From the NCBI GenBank assembly GCA_036850595.1, contig CM072156.1:10657441-10721440 (forward strand): 64,000 nt of DNA, in the 5' to 3' direction. The stretch's first letter is position 1; every line of letters starts with the position of its first letter. The stretch is from Rhyacichthys aspro. Lineage: Eukaryota; Chordata; Actinopteri; Gobiiformes; Rhyacichthyidae. The position numbers and the translations under genes were made by a program. The notes under the pieces were generated by a model, which was given only the letters and a program-made list of their open reading frames with translations, was not told the origin of the DNA and searched no databases. Of this stretch, positions 23,581-36,715 are shown in pieces.

Positions 23581-25453
23581 TTTCCAAGGGCCGATAGTCT
23601 CTTCTGATTGTATTCTTATTCCACAAGTATAGCTTTAAGTTGGATTTAAACATATTTAGGTTGAACAGGTTTTAGTTGGATTTGAACAGGTTTTAGATAG
23701 AATTAAAACATTAAAACAATTAAAACTTTGCTAAAGATGCATTAGAATAAGTGGGTTGATAATAACCAAGTAAAATAAATATGACAAAAGTAGCCATGTT
23801 TTGATACATTTGTCATTGAATTACTGACAAAACCTCTAAAAAGTATATTGTTGCACCACGTAAATCAATCCAAGCCATCAATAATAGATTAAACCAATTA
23901 AAAACATGCTTACATGTATTTTAGATGTAGACATTTTACAAGTTTACAATTAAAGTAACATAATTTTGTGTCTTTCCAGACTCACCTTTGTGCTGCAGTG
24001 TCTTCAACAAGGAAATGTGTTTTACTGTTTTTCTGAGAGGCCAAGTGACAAGCAGCCGGCACTGACTGATAAAGAAGAGCCCGTCTTGATAACTCGGCAT
24101 AAACACTTACACAAAAACAGAATGGATGAAGAGCACAAACCAGATATTCTCTTCATTACCTGCCACAGAGCACAGACTGAGCACCTAAACCTCGAGAATA
24201 TAAAGTGGCTTGATGAAGACTGATGTTGAGACAAGAATAAATTGTTCTCTTTGCTGAAATGTTCTATTTTTATTAATTGCTTATTTGTTACTTGATTGGC
24301 AGGGGAAAGACTTATTCTGAAGTGCAAAGGAAGAATGTCTGGAGAAGATAAAGTAATGGCTCAGCAGATAAAGCTTCAGCAGCAGCGAGGATTGTGTTCA
24401 GTTTTATGTGTTGGCTATAAGAACTACACATTAAGTAATAAGCAAACAGTAACACATAAATGATGAGAAAGTGTTTATTTGTCACACCTTTAGAAATGGG
24501 GCTTAGAGCTCACAGCCTTGGGGCTAACCTTGTGTTTTTGAGCATCAGCCAGGCCAAACACAGTCACTCATGTCCTTATATTCTCTTACAAAGAACATTA
24601 ATACAAATCCTCATTCACAAAATGCCACTTCAAAAGAGGAAAAACATCACACCGCACAGACAGCACTTTCTCCTCTGTATTTCTAACCATAGCAACAAAG
24701 CACAGGTCATTATGCATTTTTACAAGCACAGGGCATCGGCTCTAAAGCAATAAATAGGCCCAAAATGTTCAGAGCATATGAAAAACAGCAGCATGCTCGA
24801 ACATGCACCGCGCACTGCTTCAACTCTGTCATTATGTCAGGGGCTCTCCATTCACAGTTAGCCACTAGCAACAAGTGCATCTTAGCTCAGCCAGCATCTA
24901 AACAATGCTAACTTATGTTTAAAAGTGAATGTGATTATGAAGAGGGCCAATCAAGAAAAGCTGGATTTCGACAAAGTCACTGCGGTAGATTTGTAAGGGC
25001 ACATTGGGGTTCCTGGACGGATATTCTTGGAGAATATTTGATATGACATGAAACACCGACATTCACAAAAACATAAAAAAACAATATTAATTCTCAAATG
25101 GAAACATCACAACTTAGATTTAATTACAAAAACATCTTGCAAAACACGTTTTCATACCCTGACAGAAAGTTTAGCACTGAATTAATAAATTAGATACAAC
25201 AACTACTAATAAAATTATGCATTTGTTATATATGTTAAGACTATTAAACCACAGCAAGGGGCTCAAAGTGGGCAAACAAGTGGTTTCAGAGAAAAAAAAC
25301 TCTGACACAGCAACTGGCCAGGCAACAACCTTTACAAAAGCTTCAAACAGCCAGAGTTGCCACTAACACAGGACACCCATGTTGGGTTTTCATCTGAAAG
25401 TTCAGAGAATACACAGCGGGTGGTGCTGCAGCTCAGCTTTGCTTCACCAGCCA
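23581..25453 (-). other. SEPTIN5 3'UTR and SEPTIN5-GP1BB spacer
   Basis: SEPTIN5 ends at 25454. A minus-strand AATAAA at 24474-24479, followed in the sense direction by a T/GT-rich stretch, would give a 3'UTR of about 980 nt. A second signal is at 24269-24274. The rest, down to the GP1BB upstream motifs, contains no gene I recognise. The open frames here have no homology signature or splice context. Confidence 0.5.
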
Positions 25454-28400
25454 TCACTGGTCTTTGTCATGCATCTGCTGTTGCATCTTGTTTAGCATTT
25501 CCTGCATCCTTTTCAGCTGCAAAGAGAGACATATTTAGAAATAGATACAAAATCTGTACCGTGTTACTCTGAGAGATAGGGGATTAAACAAGAACACATA
25601 TCATCTACATATCATCAGTTTTAGTACCTCCTCATCTTTCATTTTGATGAGTTTCTCTGTGTCCACGTCAGGAGTGGACAGGGGCAGAATGGGGATAGGA
25701 CTTTCCATACGGTTGTCCTGAGCCAGTTTACTGTAAGAGAAGCATGACAATAACCACTCATCTGAACAATCTGTACACTTCAGCAGTTACTTCGGTGTTT
25801 ACCAAACACAGAGCAGTCATACTGTGGCCTTTAGTCACACACCTGGTCATCTCCTGTATACACTGGGCTCTGTAGTTTTCATAGTGCACATCGCAGGTCA
25901 CATCTTTGAGATCGTGCATGTGGGAACGAATCAGCATGTTCCTCAGTTTCACAAAATCGCAGTGTGACTGGTTCTCCACTGAGCAGATTGAACAAATCAA
26001 ATTCAAGTTGTTACTTGTATCTTAAAGTTCGGTGTTATCTGAATAGTAACATAATTTATGGCTGAACCTTCGACAATTCCCCAGGGATACAGTCGTCCTC
26101 TCACTCGCTGTCCTCGAGCTTCTACAACTGTGTTACTGCCAATCACAGCAAACGGAGTGCACTCCTGTCAAAAACACAAGACGACATAGATAAAACCACA
26201 GCAAGTTAACTAAGCAGATCTGCAAACCGATCTTTACCAGGTACTCATTAGATTATTAGTCATAACCTTTGCTGATATAAATGACTTTCAGATAAGGACA
26301 AAGTTATAGACACACCTATTTTTAATTCTAATAAAAATATAAAAGATTCTCACTTTGAGCTCTTTGTCAAGCTGTTTAAACTCTTCATCTTCGTCAGAGT
26401 CACATTCTGGGAACTGGTACACCTTAATGCCAAACTTATCGATTTCCTCTCGTATCTGTAAATACAATTGTATATAAAATTATCTAAAATTAGACACTTG
26501 AACATTGTCATTCAGCTACAGACATTGTGCAGCCACTTACTCTGTCTTTGAGCTTCTTGATTTCATTTGGCGTGAGGCAGTCAGCTTTAGCGATAAGTGG
26601 AATGATGTTCACCTTTTCATGAAGAGCCTTCATGAACTCTACATCCACAGGGCGCAGCCTAAGAAAGAAAATAAATAATGACTTTAAATTAGTGGTCAAG
26701 TAAAGTACAGTACAGCTGTAGTTACAGCGTGAAAATTGTTTTGTGTTCATATTTTATTACCCATGCCCAAACGGTGGGATAAAGTAGAGGCAGCAGTGCA
26801 CTCGGTTGTCCTGGATGTTCTTTCTGTTCAGGCCACTTTCGTCTCTAAAGTACTGCTCAAACTGCTGATCTATGTAGTCTGTGATGGGCTTCCAGCTTAA
26901 TGCACAAACCAACAGATGAAAATGAACACTGTGAGGAATATAGCAGGCTTGGACACACATTGGAAAAGCAAGAGCAGTCCAGCTCACCATTCGTTGTTGT
27001 TGACAGCGTCTCCAAACCCTGGTGTGTCTACAATGGTAAGCTTCAGCTTCACTCCCTTCTCTTCTATGTCTACTGTATGTTTGATGATCTCCACTGTTTG
27101 ATTGATGCGTTCTGCAAAGAGGCACCAGTAAGGACGCTCAAGAACACGATCACTAAAACAACAGGTTAGAAAAACATTTAAAAACATTACTTACCTTCAG
27201 CATTTAGTAACTTCCGGTCTTTGTAGAGGTCAGTGAGGAATAGGCTGTTAACGAGAGTGGATTTTCCCATACCAGACTCTCCTGCCACACACACGCAATA
27301 TTACAATTACAATGTGCTTAAATAAATCACAATTTATTCAAAACACAACAGCTCTTCGATGGAAATCTCTCTTATAAAACTATAATAATCTTTTACTAAT
27401 ACTTTTGAGACAGCGACTAAAGTTATATACAGAAAGTACATAGTGTAATTTGAAATAATAGATTTTCCAAAAAGTAAACACATAGATTATAACCTGACTA
27501 TATGAGTGTATGCCAAAAACAGACCTGCCACCATTAGGGTGAAGTCGAAGCCTTTCTTCACAGATTTTCTGTGCACCTGGTTGGGCAGAGTGGCGAAACC
27601 CACATACTGTTTTTCCTGGGAAACAAAATAAAAGAAATAACACATTAAACACTGTTTTGTCTAGACATTGCACAAAAAGCCAAATTCAAACTAATAAAAT
27701 GAATTATTAAATACTACTACTAAAAAAGAAGTTACAAGATATCTTTTAAAAGTTCAGTTTTTGATGTCACTGCAGCCTTTGATTCAATAAAATGACCACA
27801 ACAGAGGGTTCAGTCTCTTACAGTGGATGGAAAAAACATGCACAGACGGGACTCAAATGAGGAGCTGAGAATAACCACTGTCTAAGAATTTCCACTGAAT
27901 CTCCCACACAGAGCGTAAAGTGTGTAAGTGTGCCACAGTGGCTCTCAGTTGGTCTGCTGGCATGGTGTGTTCATCTGGCAGCGCGTCATCTGCACCCAGT
28001 GCTGATGTATAAATATGAGCAGGAGGCCCACAGAGAGCATTCACACACACATTGAAACAACCTGAAAAGCTCTTTTCATACAAGCCAAGCACACAGTTAG
28101 CATCCTTTATGCTGTCATAACTTGTCACTAGTATTTCCGACAGCCCCGCGAGAGGGGATTGCATTTATAAAAACACACACACAACAGACAGTGGGACCCC
28201 TCGGCCGACACACACAAACCACATGCAATGCAAAACACACCCTGGTCACAGTGTAAAAAAGAGTCTGCAGATAAATCAACAAGTTATCATAATAACTCAG
28301 TAAGGGCCCAGATCAAGTGAGCAGTAAATCTGTCATAACAAACATGAAATCGACACAGTTAAATGTGTGCAACAAACAAAAACAGATATGTAGCATCATT

Positions 28401-31400
28401 TTGTTTTTGATATTATGCTTTATATTGTCTAATACTGCATCAATGTAAGATCCTGTACAGCCTCCAACCACATTTAATAAAAGAAGACCTCACTTGGACA
28501 TCTTTTAACAAAGACAGAAATCAAAACCTTTAACTGCTAGGATTGTATAAAAAAAACAAAAAAAAAACAGTTTTGAAGTTTTGGTTTTAAAAAAATGTCC
28601 CAGATTTTTACCTTCTGCCTGGCTGTTCTCACTCGCGGGCAAAGCAGCCGTTCCACCAGTTTCTCTTGCAGCATGATAGCGTCCATCCTAAAAGCCCGCT
28701 AACACTAACAGATGCACTTAGCGACTGCTCTTAAGAAGCACAGAAACAGGAGGTATCCGTTTGCTCAAACGGCTCTTTCCTGTTTGTGCTTCTTCTATAT
28801 GTGCTTTAGTTCCTCCTACTATCTTTGTCTTTCCTAGTGTTTTTTTCTTTGCCTGGCCTCTTTCCTTCTTCTGTGCTGTGCCCTACAGCGCTCCCGCTCG
28901 CCCTGTTCAGACAGGTACAGAGGAATTCTCACTGAGAGTGAGGGGAACACATGGGTATGAGGGAACAAGAGGTGGCAATTTGAGGTAGGAAGTTGGGGTG
29001 GGCTGGAAGGGGCTCAAAGTGGAGAAAGGTCTTAAAGAAACTCATTCATTCAGCATGGAATCCCTCCCCCAGCTGTGCCAACTAAAAATAAAACATGGAG
29101 AGGAAGAAATTACTCGCAAACAACAGAGTAATAAGAGAAATGGATAGATTACGTGCTGAAAGGTATAAAACAAAGGGGATCTGCTCAAACATGAACCTGA
29201 CAAAGACTGCTCTGAACAAACAACAGATAAAAACACAAAAATCTCTGTGTGATGCAAGTACAGGCCTGTGTAGACAATCAACCTATAAGTGAACCTGTCA
29301 ATCTATATCGTCTAAAGTCACTCTGAGTGCGAGAGTTTATGAACTCAATACCAGCTCAGTCTAGTCAAATGAAAACAAATATCAGTGAGCTATGTTTTTA
29401 TTTCATACAACTCAATGTGCAATGTTGATGTCATTAATGTTGTATGTGGTGGGACTGTTGTGTTGGCGGATTCAGCACATATGTAACCAGTGGGTGTCAT
29501 GACTCTACTGTACAATTTGATCCAAGTATGATGCAATTGAATATTGGGGCAGAGCCATAAAGGCTGCAAAGCTTACATTTCTTCACTTGTAACATTAGTT
29601 GCTAGCATCCACTGCAGCTGAGTTTAACATCACATTTACAATTTTACAATTGTTTAAAAGATAATGAAAATTTGAATGCCTGTATTCATTGCTACAAAAA
29701 TATGTTACTTCCGTGGAAGCAAATTATTCTGTGAATAAGTGAAAAACTTTCCACATTTCCACCTTTCTTCACATTAAAAAAAGTGCAACTCTGCAGAGAT
29801 GCTGTGGCAAAACGTCTGAATCACTAAAAGTTGTGTCCAGTGTAAATTACTTTTATTATTACTTATTATCAATACCAAATAACTTTCTTACTTTCATTAA
29901 GTGCTTACAGATTTTGCATTGAATCTGAAATTGTGTAGTTCCCTGTGAATGAAAGTATTCTCGGACATAACATGATAAACAAAGAAGCCAAGGGGAGTTT
30001 GTGTGGCCTGTAAAGAGAAGCATGTAAAGTAGGTAGTCTCTAAAGTGGACTGCTCTGACTCCTGTGGCAGTATGCGGAGGTGAAAGAGGTATGGCAGACG
30101 CTGCTGATTGCTTCCAGATGTGATGGTGGTGAGTGCGGCGGCGGCCGATGGGTGTGTCCTGCTCATATATGATGTGGCCGACACAAGCTCAGTGTTCAGT
30201 AGAATAAAAGAAGCTGACTTTTTTTCTTCTCTGGCCACAAACAGGCACACGCCCTAAGTCCTCACCAGGTGACATTTCCACTCCACACCACATGAGGGAG
30301 ACAACTACCAAGGTTCACACAAAATGCCACATGGTCTGAGTGCCTCTGATGCCTTCTCAGCAGAAAAGATGCTGATGCAAAGAGCAGTAGTCACATCAGG
30401 AGGAAACTGTTCAGATGTTTAGACAATAATAGTGAAGCTCATAGTCATGTTGCCTGTACACAAAATGACTAAATTTATAGAGTGGGTGTGGGGTAGATCT
30501 GAATAAAAGAGAGGAGCAGATGTCTTAAAATGGTATAACAATGCCTACCCCCACCCCTATGAGCCCCGGGGCCAGCTGTCTCACCATTCTCTGGGACACA
30601 CCGACAGATTCACACATGCTCAGAGTCATGAGATGTTCCTATAAGCAAAATGTTCTTAAAAAAGGGACAGGTCAATGATGACATAGTGCCTTGGTTTGCT
30701 GTTTTGTTGATGTGCTGACCAACAACTAGTCACAATAGGAACATAATCAGCACAAACTGTCAACATCCTGTTTAGTTCTTTTGTTCACAATCTTATTTCA
30801 GATCTGGAAACTGCATAAATCATAGTGAAGTGTGAGTAGCATGGATATGGGATGATCATGCTGCCTACCTACTAACATACCTAATAATCACAAGACATGC
30901 AGATACATGGTTGTGATGCTATAAAAAATGTTATTAATTGGCTGACTGACTTTGTTTGTTATACTCAAAGCTGAAGAGTCATTGGTTCAAGGAACATCTA
31001 CAGCAGCAGCAGACTCCACATCCTTCCCATACTCACACAAACTCACAACTTGTTACTACACTCAAAGGAGCACAGCAGCACAAAACAAAGAAAATGTAGT
31101 TAAGTAGGTTGTTTTTCTTCAGTCATGTCACACACTCAAATGAAAAGCTTACAAAATCACACAAGATTTAACAGCATTTTAAATGGCATATTCTTCTATA
31201 TTTATCTTGCTTAAAGCTGCTTATTTCTCGATTACTTGATTACTATGACAATATTAATTGGGTGGAAAATGGCCTGTCTCTGTTTATGCTAGTTTTTCAC
31301 ATTCAGTGATAAACAAAGTCAGGTTACACCAGAGGCAGATTGAATTTGGTGTAACCCTGCTGAAGACCATTTTCATGTTATGTTGGTGGCTTTAGGTTGC

Positions 31401-34400
31401 CAGACAGCTGTAACATAGCAGTAAAGAGCAGTGACCTTTACTGCTGACTTCTCTGCATCTCCCGCAGTCCAGCTGACACTTTCACACCATTAACCCTGAA
31501 TGACTGCACTAAAGGCTGGCTGCTGCTCATTGGCAGGCCAGAGTGAGGCAAGAGGAAGTGATAAGAGCGATACCAGGACAGAGACTGAGGGACACAGGGC
31601 AGAGCAACACATAAAGGGAAGTTTTCCTCTCCTTGGCGATGCTGAGGCCCCCTGTGCGCAGCTCTTTAACATGCTAATCTGACAGCATGTAATTGCCCAG
31701 GCACCAATAAAACTGCTGCACTCAAGGATACTTGGCATTTGTGGCCCAGTTGTAGCATCCGCCTCTTTACACTGACAATGGCCTTTTGTGGGAGCACAAT
31801 TAACATTACAGGTATTATTTGAAGGAGAACACTTCACTGACCAAATGTTTCATTGTCAATCCACAGTCTACATATTTATATAATAAATAAGACCATTCAG
31901 TGAGGAGAGCCTCCAGGAAAAAAATTAAATTAACATCAAAACACTTAATTTGTTCAAAAGGCTGACAGCACTTAATAAAATCTGTTTTCTGCCGAATCAC
32001 CATGACATCATCAGGACAACGGTGAGATTTCTGTTTAAGACTGCTGGGACAATGCTGACTAAATGTATATCCTATGAAAGGCATAAAGCCCTGAAGCTTG
32101 TCCGGTCTTTCACCAACATTACTTTTACTTTTAATATAAAAGGTATGAGCTACTGCTTAACAACATATTGCACAGTCTCTTTTCATCTGATACGAAAAAT
32201 AAGTTCTGTATTTCTCCATATTCAAAAGAGAAAATGAATTTGGCTGCAGTATAGACCATAGCAAAAGCAACAGTTCTTGCTTTACTGGATTAGCACTCAT
32301 GCTCCTTATCCTTATTACCAGCTTCTGCTCAATGTTTTAAGCTGTTAAGACAAAACTCAACGTAAGAAGTGACTTGTTCTTAAGTAACACAGAAGATGAC
32401 ATGTTTGCAGCATGACAAGACACAAGTGTCAGTCAGTATTAAACACAATGAAGGGCAGAACCTGTCACACGCCTGAAACTAAGACCAAGTACAGGATCAA
32501 CTGCTGCTTTGTCCCAGTTAGGCTTCTAAGAGCTGAAAGAATGTAACATATAAGAAGTACTGTATGTCAATGTGCTGGGGCACAATCATCCTAAAACATG
32601 CTTATGTCTCATATATAGACAAAACACCTGATTTCCAATGGCTTCTATCACACATGTTTCATTTAGGTGCTGTGACCCCTAACATGAAACTTTAATTAGA
32701 CATTTTAACTGCAGAGCCACAGGGGTCCGCAGCATATTCACCCTCGGGACAGTCCTGCTCCAGCTCTGCAGCTGGTCCTGACTTGGAGACAGTGAGGTTG
32801 TCCCATTTGTAGCAAAATAAATTGGAAAGCCATTTATGTTGCCACAAATTGTAGTTTAAGGCACACAAAACAATTAGAGGACAGTAAAGGGAGAAAGACA
32901 TTGGTAAAAGTCAACTAAACAAATGATATAAGGTTGTTTTAGGTGGCTTTTAAGATGTTTGGCTTGTCTATTGTAGTGCACTGATGTTTCAACACGGCAC
33001 ACTTCAAAGAAGCTCACATCTAAACCCATTCTGTAACTTGCATGTGTAATAAAACTGTAAGAGAGAAAAACAAAGATAAGTGAACACCTCCAATCTTAAT
33101 GTCTGTATTGAGGCCATACATTTTTTGCAAAATAAAAATCCCACACACTATCTGAAGACTGCATCAGGTAATGCATCAGAGATAAACTGTGGACAAAACA
33201 GATAACAATATTCAGGGTATATCCACCCACGCTGAATAATCACCACATGGGATTGTGGGTAGGTCAGATGATAGTGTACACTCCTTCATATCAGAGAAGT
33301 GATGAAAAGGATTAAAAACACAGTTGCCTGGCAACATAATACTACAGCTTTAGCGGAAGTGATGGGAAGGTTTAGGCAATGCATGTCGAGGAAGAAATGG
33401 AAAAAGAAGAGGAGGGGGTCTTCACTAAACATTTATTTAAGATCGATGATCAGCTGCTGCTCTAACAGTTATGAGCTCACCTTTGAGCCACTCACACATA
33501 CATCTATGAAGACTTTTTCAGTTATAGTCTTTAGCCCCATCCCTCTATGACCTACCTGCTCCACATTTTCTCAAAAGCTCAGTGATGCACACAGCGTGGG
33601 AGATGTGGGAGTGAATATCAGACTCAGAGAGTAGTATCTGTGGAGTAGTATCACTCAATCACTATCAGTAACAGGATTAGTCAAATCTGTCCAGTTCATT
33701 TTGTTTTGTCTCAGAACAAAGATTAAATACTGAATAAAGCACATTTTCATCATGAAATATCTTGTTGATGGTAAATTCAGTAAGTTGTCTGAACACACTA
33801 ATCTAGGTTATTCATGAGGCTCACATCATGTGACTGCTGTGATTTAAATTGACTGGATTTGGTGCCTTTCCAACTATGCATTCTGGGAGAATCTGCAAAT
33901 CTGTCTGAAACCTGTCAATCCTACATTTGTTTACAGAAAGGTAAGGGAAGCAAAGGTCATACAGAACCAAAAGACTAAAAAAACTTTTTATATAGAAGAA
34001 ACAAGGTAACACATTATACACTCATGTGTAATCATGCCTTAATAAACTGCATTGTGGGTGGACTCAAACTGGAGATTAAATGACACATTCTAATCTAGAT
34101 CCGAGGAGCAGGATGGTCCAGGCCTGGGTCAGCTCACACGACCTCCCCTGCAGGCTCGTGTGGCAGCTGAGGATCAAGTTTAATGAGAATGAGCAGCAAA
34201 AGGCAGGAAAGGAGTGGTTTTAATGGGGGTCGTAATGATGTAACCGTGACAATAGGGTCAGTGCACGTTTGGGCTAATAATGCAGTGAGGAGAGGAGCAT
34301 GAGGAGGATGGATGCTGGCAGCGCTCCTGACACTGGCCTGCTCCACATATGATTCTAAAAATGAAATCCAATCCCCCGCTGTTTGTCACTGAGGGCCTGC

Positions 34401-34747
34401 ATGTGATGCTACAGAGAAATGCGCAGAAAAAGCATACGCAGAAACGTTTAAGTGTTTGAGTGAGTATTGCGCACTGAAATAAACACCGAGAAGCAAACAA
34501 AACACCACGTAGGCTATATTGATTCACATTCATTCAGAGCACTCACCTCAATGCTATCCTCTATTGGCCATTAGGATGGATGGATGAGGAGGCGCAGGTG
34601 CAGGATGCAAAGCGACGCCCGTGGGACACAGACAGAGAGCTATCATCGCACTGACTCCTTCAACATTTCACCGTCAAATGAATGCAGGAACAAGCCCTCA
34701 CCTGTTTTGACCGGGATGCGGCTCTTGTATCGGATGTTCGTCGTCAT
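25454..34747 (-). CDS. septin5: Septin 5 (long isoform, distal first exon)
   Basis: GTP-binding filament protein of the SEPT2 subgroup; in mammals neuronal and platelet, linked to exocytosis. Exons: 34702-34747, 34547-34560 (14-nt microexon), 27525-27615, 27195-27281, 26988-27111, 26761-26895, 26541-26658, 26354-26455, 26068-26164, 25843-25978, 25628-25730, 25454-25516. Product 371 residues (human isoform 369). The N-terminus MTTNIRYKSRIPVKT aligns with human MSTGLRYKSKL. Motifs: P-loop GESGMGKST (about 51-59), G3 DTPG (about 108-111), G4 AKAD (about 189-192), septin unique element around RGRLYPWG, C-terminal coiled coil ending QQQMHDKDQ. Core exon lengths 124, 135, 118 and 102 equal those of the neighbouring SEPTIN2-like gene. 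GP1BB follows on the same strand. Confidence 0.95.
28612..28686 (-). CDS. septin5: Septin 5 alternative internal first exon
   Basis: ATG at 28686 opens MDAIMLQEKLVERLLCPR and seven more residues, ending in a donor (GTAAAAA) at phase 0. It splices in frame to the shared exon 27525-27615 and gives a 376-residue isoform. Human SEPTIN5 isoform 2 has an equivalent start with the shared LVE-LL-PR pattern. An internal promoter just upstream (about 28690-28900) is therefore implied; C/T-rich sequence lies there but no TATA box. Confidence 0.85.
28687..34546 (-). other. SEPTIN5 long intron between distal and internal first exons
   Basis: About 5.9 kb, intronic for the long isoform. I find no further coding exon on either strand. 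Reading frames of 80-117 codons (such as 29897-30250 and 31490-31837) show no family signature and no consistent splice sites. Its position, between two alternative promoters of a neuronal and platelet gene, makes it a reasonable place for enhancers. Confidence 0.5.
34547..34560 (-). CDS. septin5: 14-nt microexon of septin 5
   Basis: Sense sequence AGGATAGCATTGAG, bounded by acceptor CCAATAG and consensus donor GTGAGT, with a branch-point-like CCTAATG upstream. It is 142 nt downstream of the distal first exon. Its 14 nt convert the phase-1 end of exon 1 to the phase-0 start of the shared exon, encoding EDSIE where human has EDKQDID. Without it the distal exon cannot join in frame. Confidence 0.8.
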
Positions 34748-34870
34748 GGTGCTCGAGGTTTTCACCGAAGCGACGGCTCACAGAAAGCGGCCCCTCGCCT
34801 CGCTTCCAAAGCCCGCACGGACAGCAGGGGGCGGGGCCAGCTGACAGCTCCAGGCCACGCCCCTCACGCT
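34748..34870 (-). promoter_or_regulatory. septin5: SEPTIN5 distal promoter, GC-rich
   Basis: Local GC-rich, CpG-containing patch upstream of the distal SEPTIN5 ATG, in otherwise AT-rich DNA. It holds an Sp1-type GC box (GGGGGCGGGGC, about 34827-34837) and a GGGGCGTGGC-type box on the minus strand nearby (about 34854-34864). No TATA box, which fits a CpG-type promoter. Confidence 0.6.
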
Positions 34871-35349
34871 GCACGCATCAGGGTAGCGCTGGAAGGGTGG
34901 AGGGGGGGCAAGAAGGGGGCACTGAGGGTCTACAGCGTGGGGACCGACCATTCAGCGAAACCTGGGGCGCATTTGTGATTATAAAGATGGTTGCACTGAG
35001 AGAGACACCGCCCCCTTGTGTCAGGAAACTAACAGATCAAAGGGTTTGGGGCCAAATAATAATACAAAAAAAAGAAACCTTCATTGAATTGCGTCCCCCA
35101 GGGAAGTCTACAGTAAATTATATTTGTCCTCAAGACTGTTACCATGAAATACTTCATTAATTGTTATTTAATCCGTTTTCGTGTGGTGCAAAAATAATTT
35201 AATGTAGGATTATTAGCACTGCTTGATACTATTAGTCTATGACATCATGTAAACACAATCAATGACCATGAAATGTGGTTTGATGTCACTTGTCAAGTTG
35301 GTTATACCCATTTCCAGTCAGTTTTTTTTTTACCACTTATTCTTTAAGT

Positions 35350-35580
35350 CAGGGGTGCCTAAATCTTTTCCCTCGGGGGCCAAATCATAAATGTATCAGT
35401 GAGCTATGGGTCTTCTTTGGCATGTAATGAAAAGAAATACTCAGGGTTTGTGTAAAATGCCTTTTGTCTGTGTGCCACTGCCTGTGCTGCTCCATTTTGC
35501 TCTGATCAGATTTATGCAATTTGACACAGACCTTTCAAAATTCCATAGAAATAGGACTAATTGCAGGCATTTGTGTGCAA
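35350..35580 (+). mobile_element. Possible hAT-type DNA transposon remnant
   Basis: Starts with CAGGGGTGCCTAAATCTTTT and continues CCCTCGGGGGCC. This resembles the CAGGGGTG-C-AAA terminal inverted repeat of hAT-Charlie-like elements followed by the usual CGAGGGCC. I could not find the opposite terminal repeat, so this would be one end of a decayed copy; the far border is a guess. Confidence 0.35.
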
Positions 35581-35948
35581 ATGTGCGCACATCCACAAAC
35601 GGATTTTTGTGGATAAGAGTTATCTGTATTTCTTTTCATCTTTGAAGTTAATGTGAGCACCATGAGTGAGGGCAGTAAGCTGTTTCTGAGATGCCCATCC
35701 TCTTCAATAGAATAGGCTATTCATTTCCTTACCAATGACTATATGCTCCACTATCATTGCAGATTAAAGCAGTAGTCAGTCTGCTATGCACGAAACATGG
35801 CAACCAAATGCATGCCAAATCAAACCACCAAGGAGTTTGATTAATCTTCTTTAGACTGTGGGGAACAAATTTATACATTAATATCTCTCTAACAACTAAA
35901 TATTGTAACCTCTAAAAGCAGTATAAAATAACAAAATAACAACAAGAA

Positions 35949-35973
35949 TTTATTGTTAGCATTCAATTTTATT
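35949..35973 (-). terminator. SEPTIN2-like poly(A) signals
   Basis: Two minus-strand AATAAA hexamers, 35968-35973 and 35949-35954, about 745-765 bases after the SEPTIN2-like stop. They mark the probable end of its 3'UTR. Confidence 0.6.
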
Positions 35974-36715
35974 CCACTTTTTTCAGAAAGATATAAAATA
36001 TTGACACCTAAAACCAGTCTTTGTGTACATATTGTTAAGAAACCATTATTACATTAGTACCAACACAGATCCTTTGCAAGGGCAAAAATATAAACAAACC
36101 TACAATGAATGACGGAAAATCTGTTGTTTTTAAAATAAACCTAGTGGGAACTGACACAAAACAAATTCAACTTATAGTAAACAACTGTAAGATTATTTAT
36201 TAGCAGTATGAAAAGAACTGCACCAGTAGTGTACTTTTTGAACATTTATTGTCCACTGGCCTGATTTATTATTTGTACTGAGAGTTTGGCACAGAGACAG
36301 AAAAATGCAGCTTTTGGTGACAATGTCAAAAGATATGGGCACATAATGGCACACATTATGTCACATTAAAAAAAAGTTATCCCAAGAGGTCTGTTTAGTA
36401 ACATCAAATGAAAAAGACAGGCAAAAACAAACAGTAATTACAATATTTGTGACATACACTGTTTACCCTAATAACAATATTTAAGACAACAGTAAAGATA
36501 TATTACTGTTAAGTGGTTCATGATAGAAAAAAACATGCATTAATGCCAAGACTGAAAATAACTGCTGAATGCCTAGATAAATGATTGTTAGTGTACCTGA
36601 ACAGATCGAACTGATGGACGTTTTAGAGTCATATTCCTGGAAAGACTGAAGTCTAGAGGAGGGCCAGCCTTGTCGTAGTGAACCATTGAGAGTGTTTCTT
36701 ACTTGATCAGCTTTT

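Noticed and set aside
27853..28164. 103-codon minus-strand frame in the SEPTIN5 intron
   Set aside because: No family signature and no splice sites linking it to the SEPTIN5 frame; the real alternative first exon is 28612-28686.
29897..30250. 117-codon minus-strand frame within the SEPTIN5 long intron, with GCGGCGGCGG
   Set aside because: No recognisable protein and no consistent exon borders; chance open frame.
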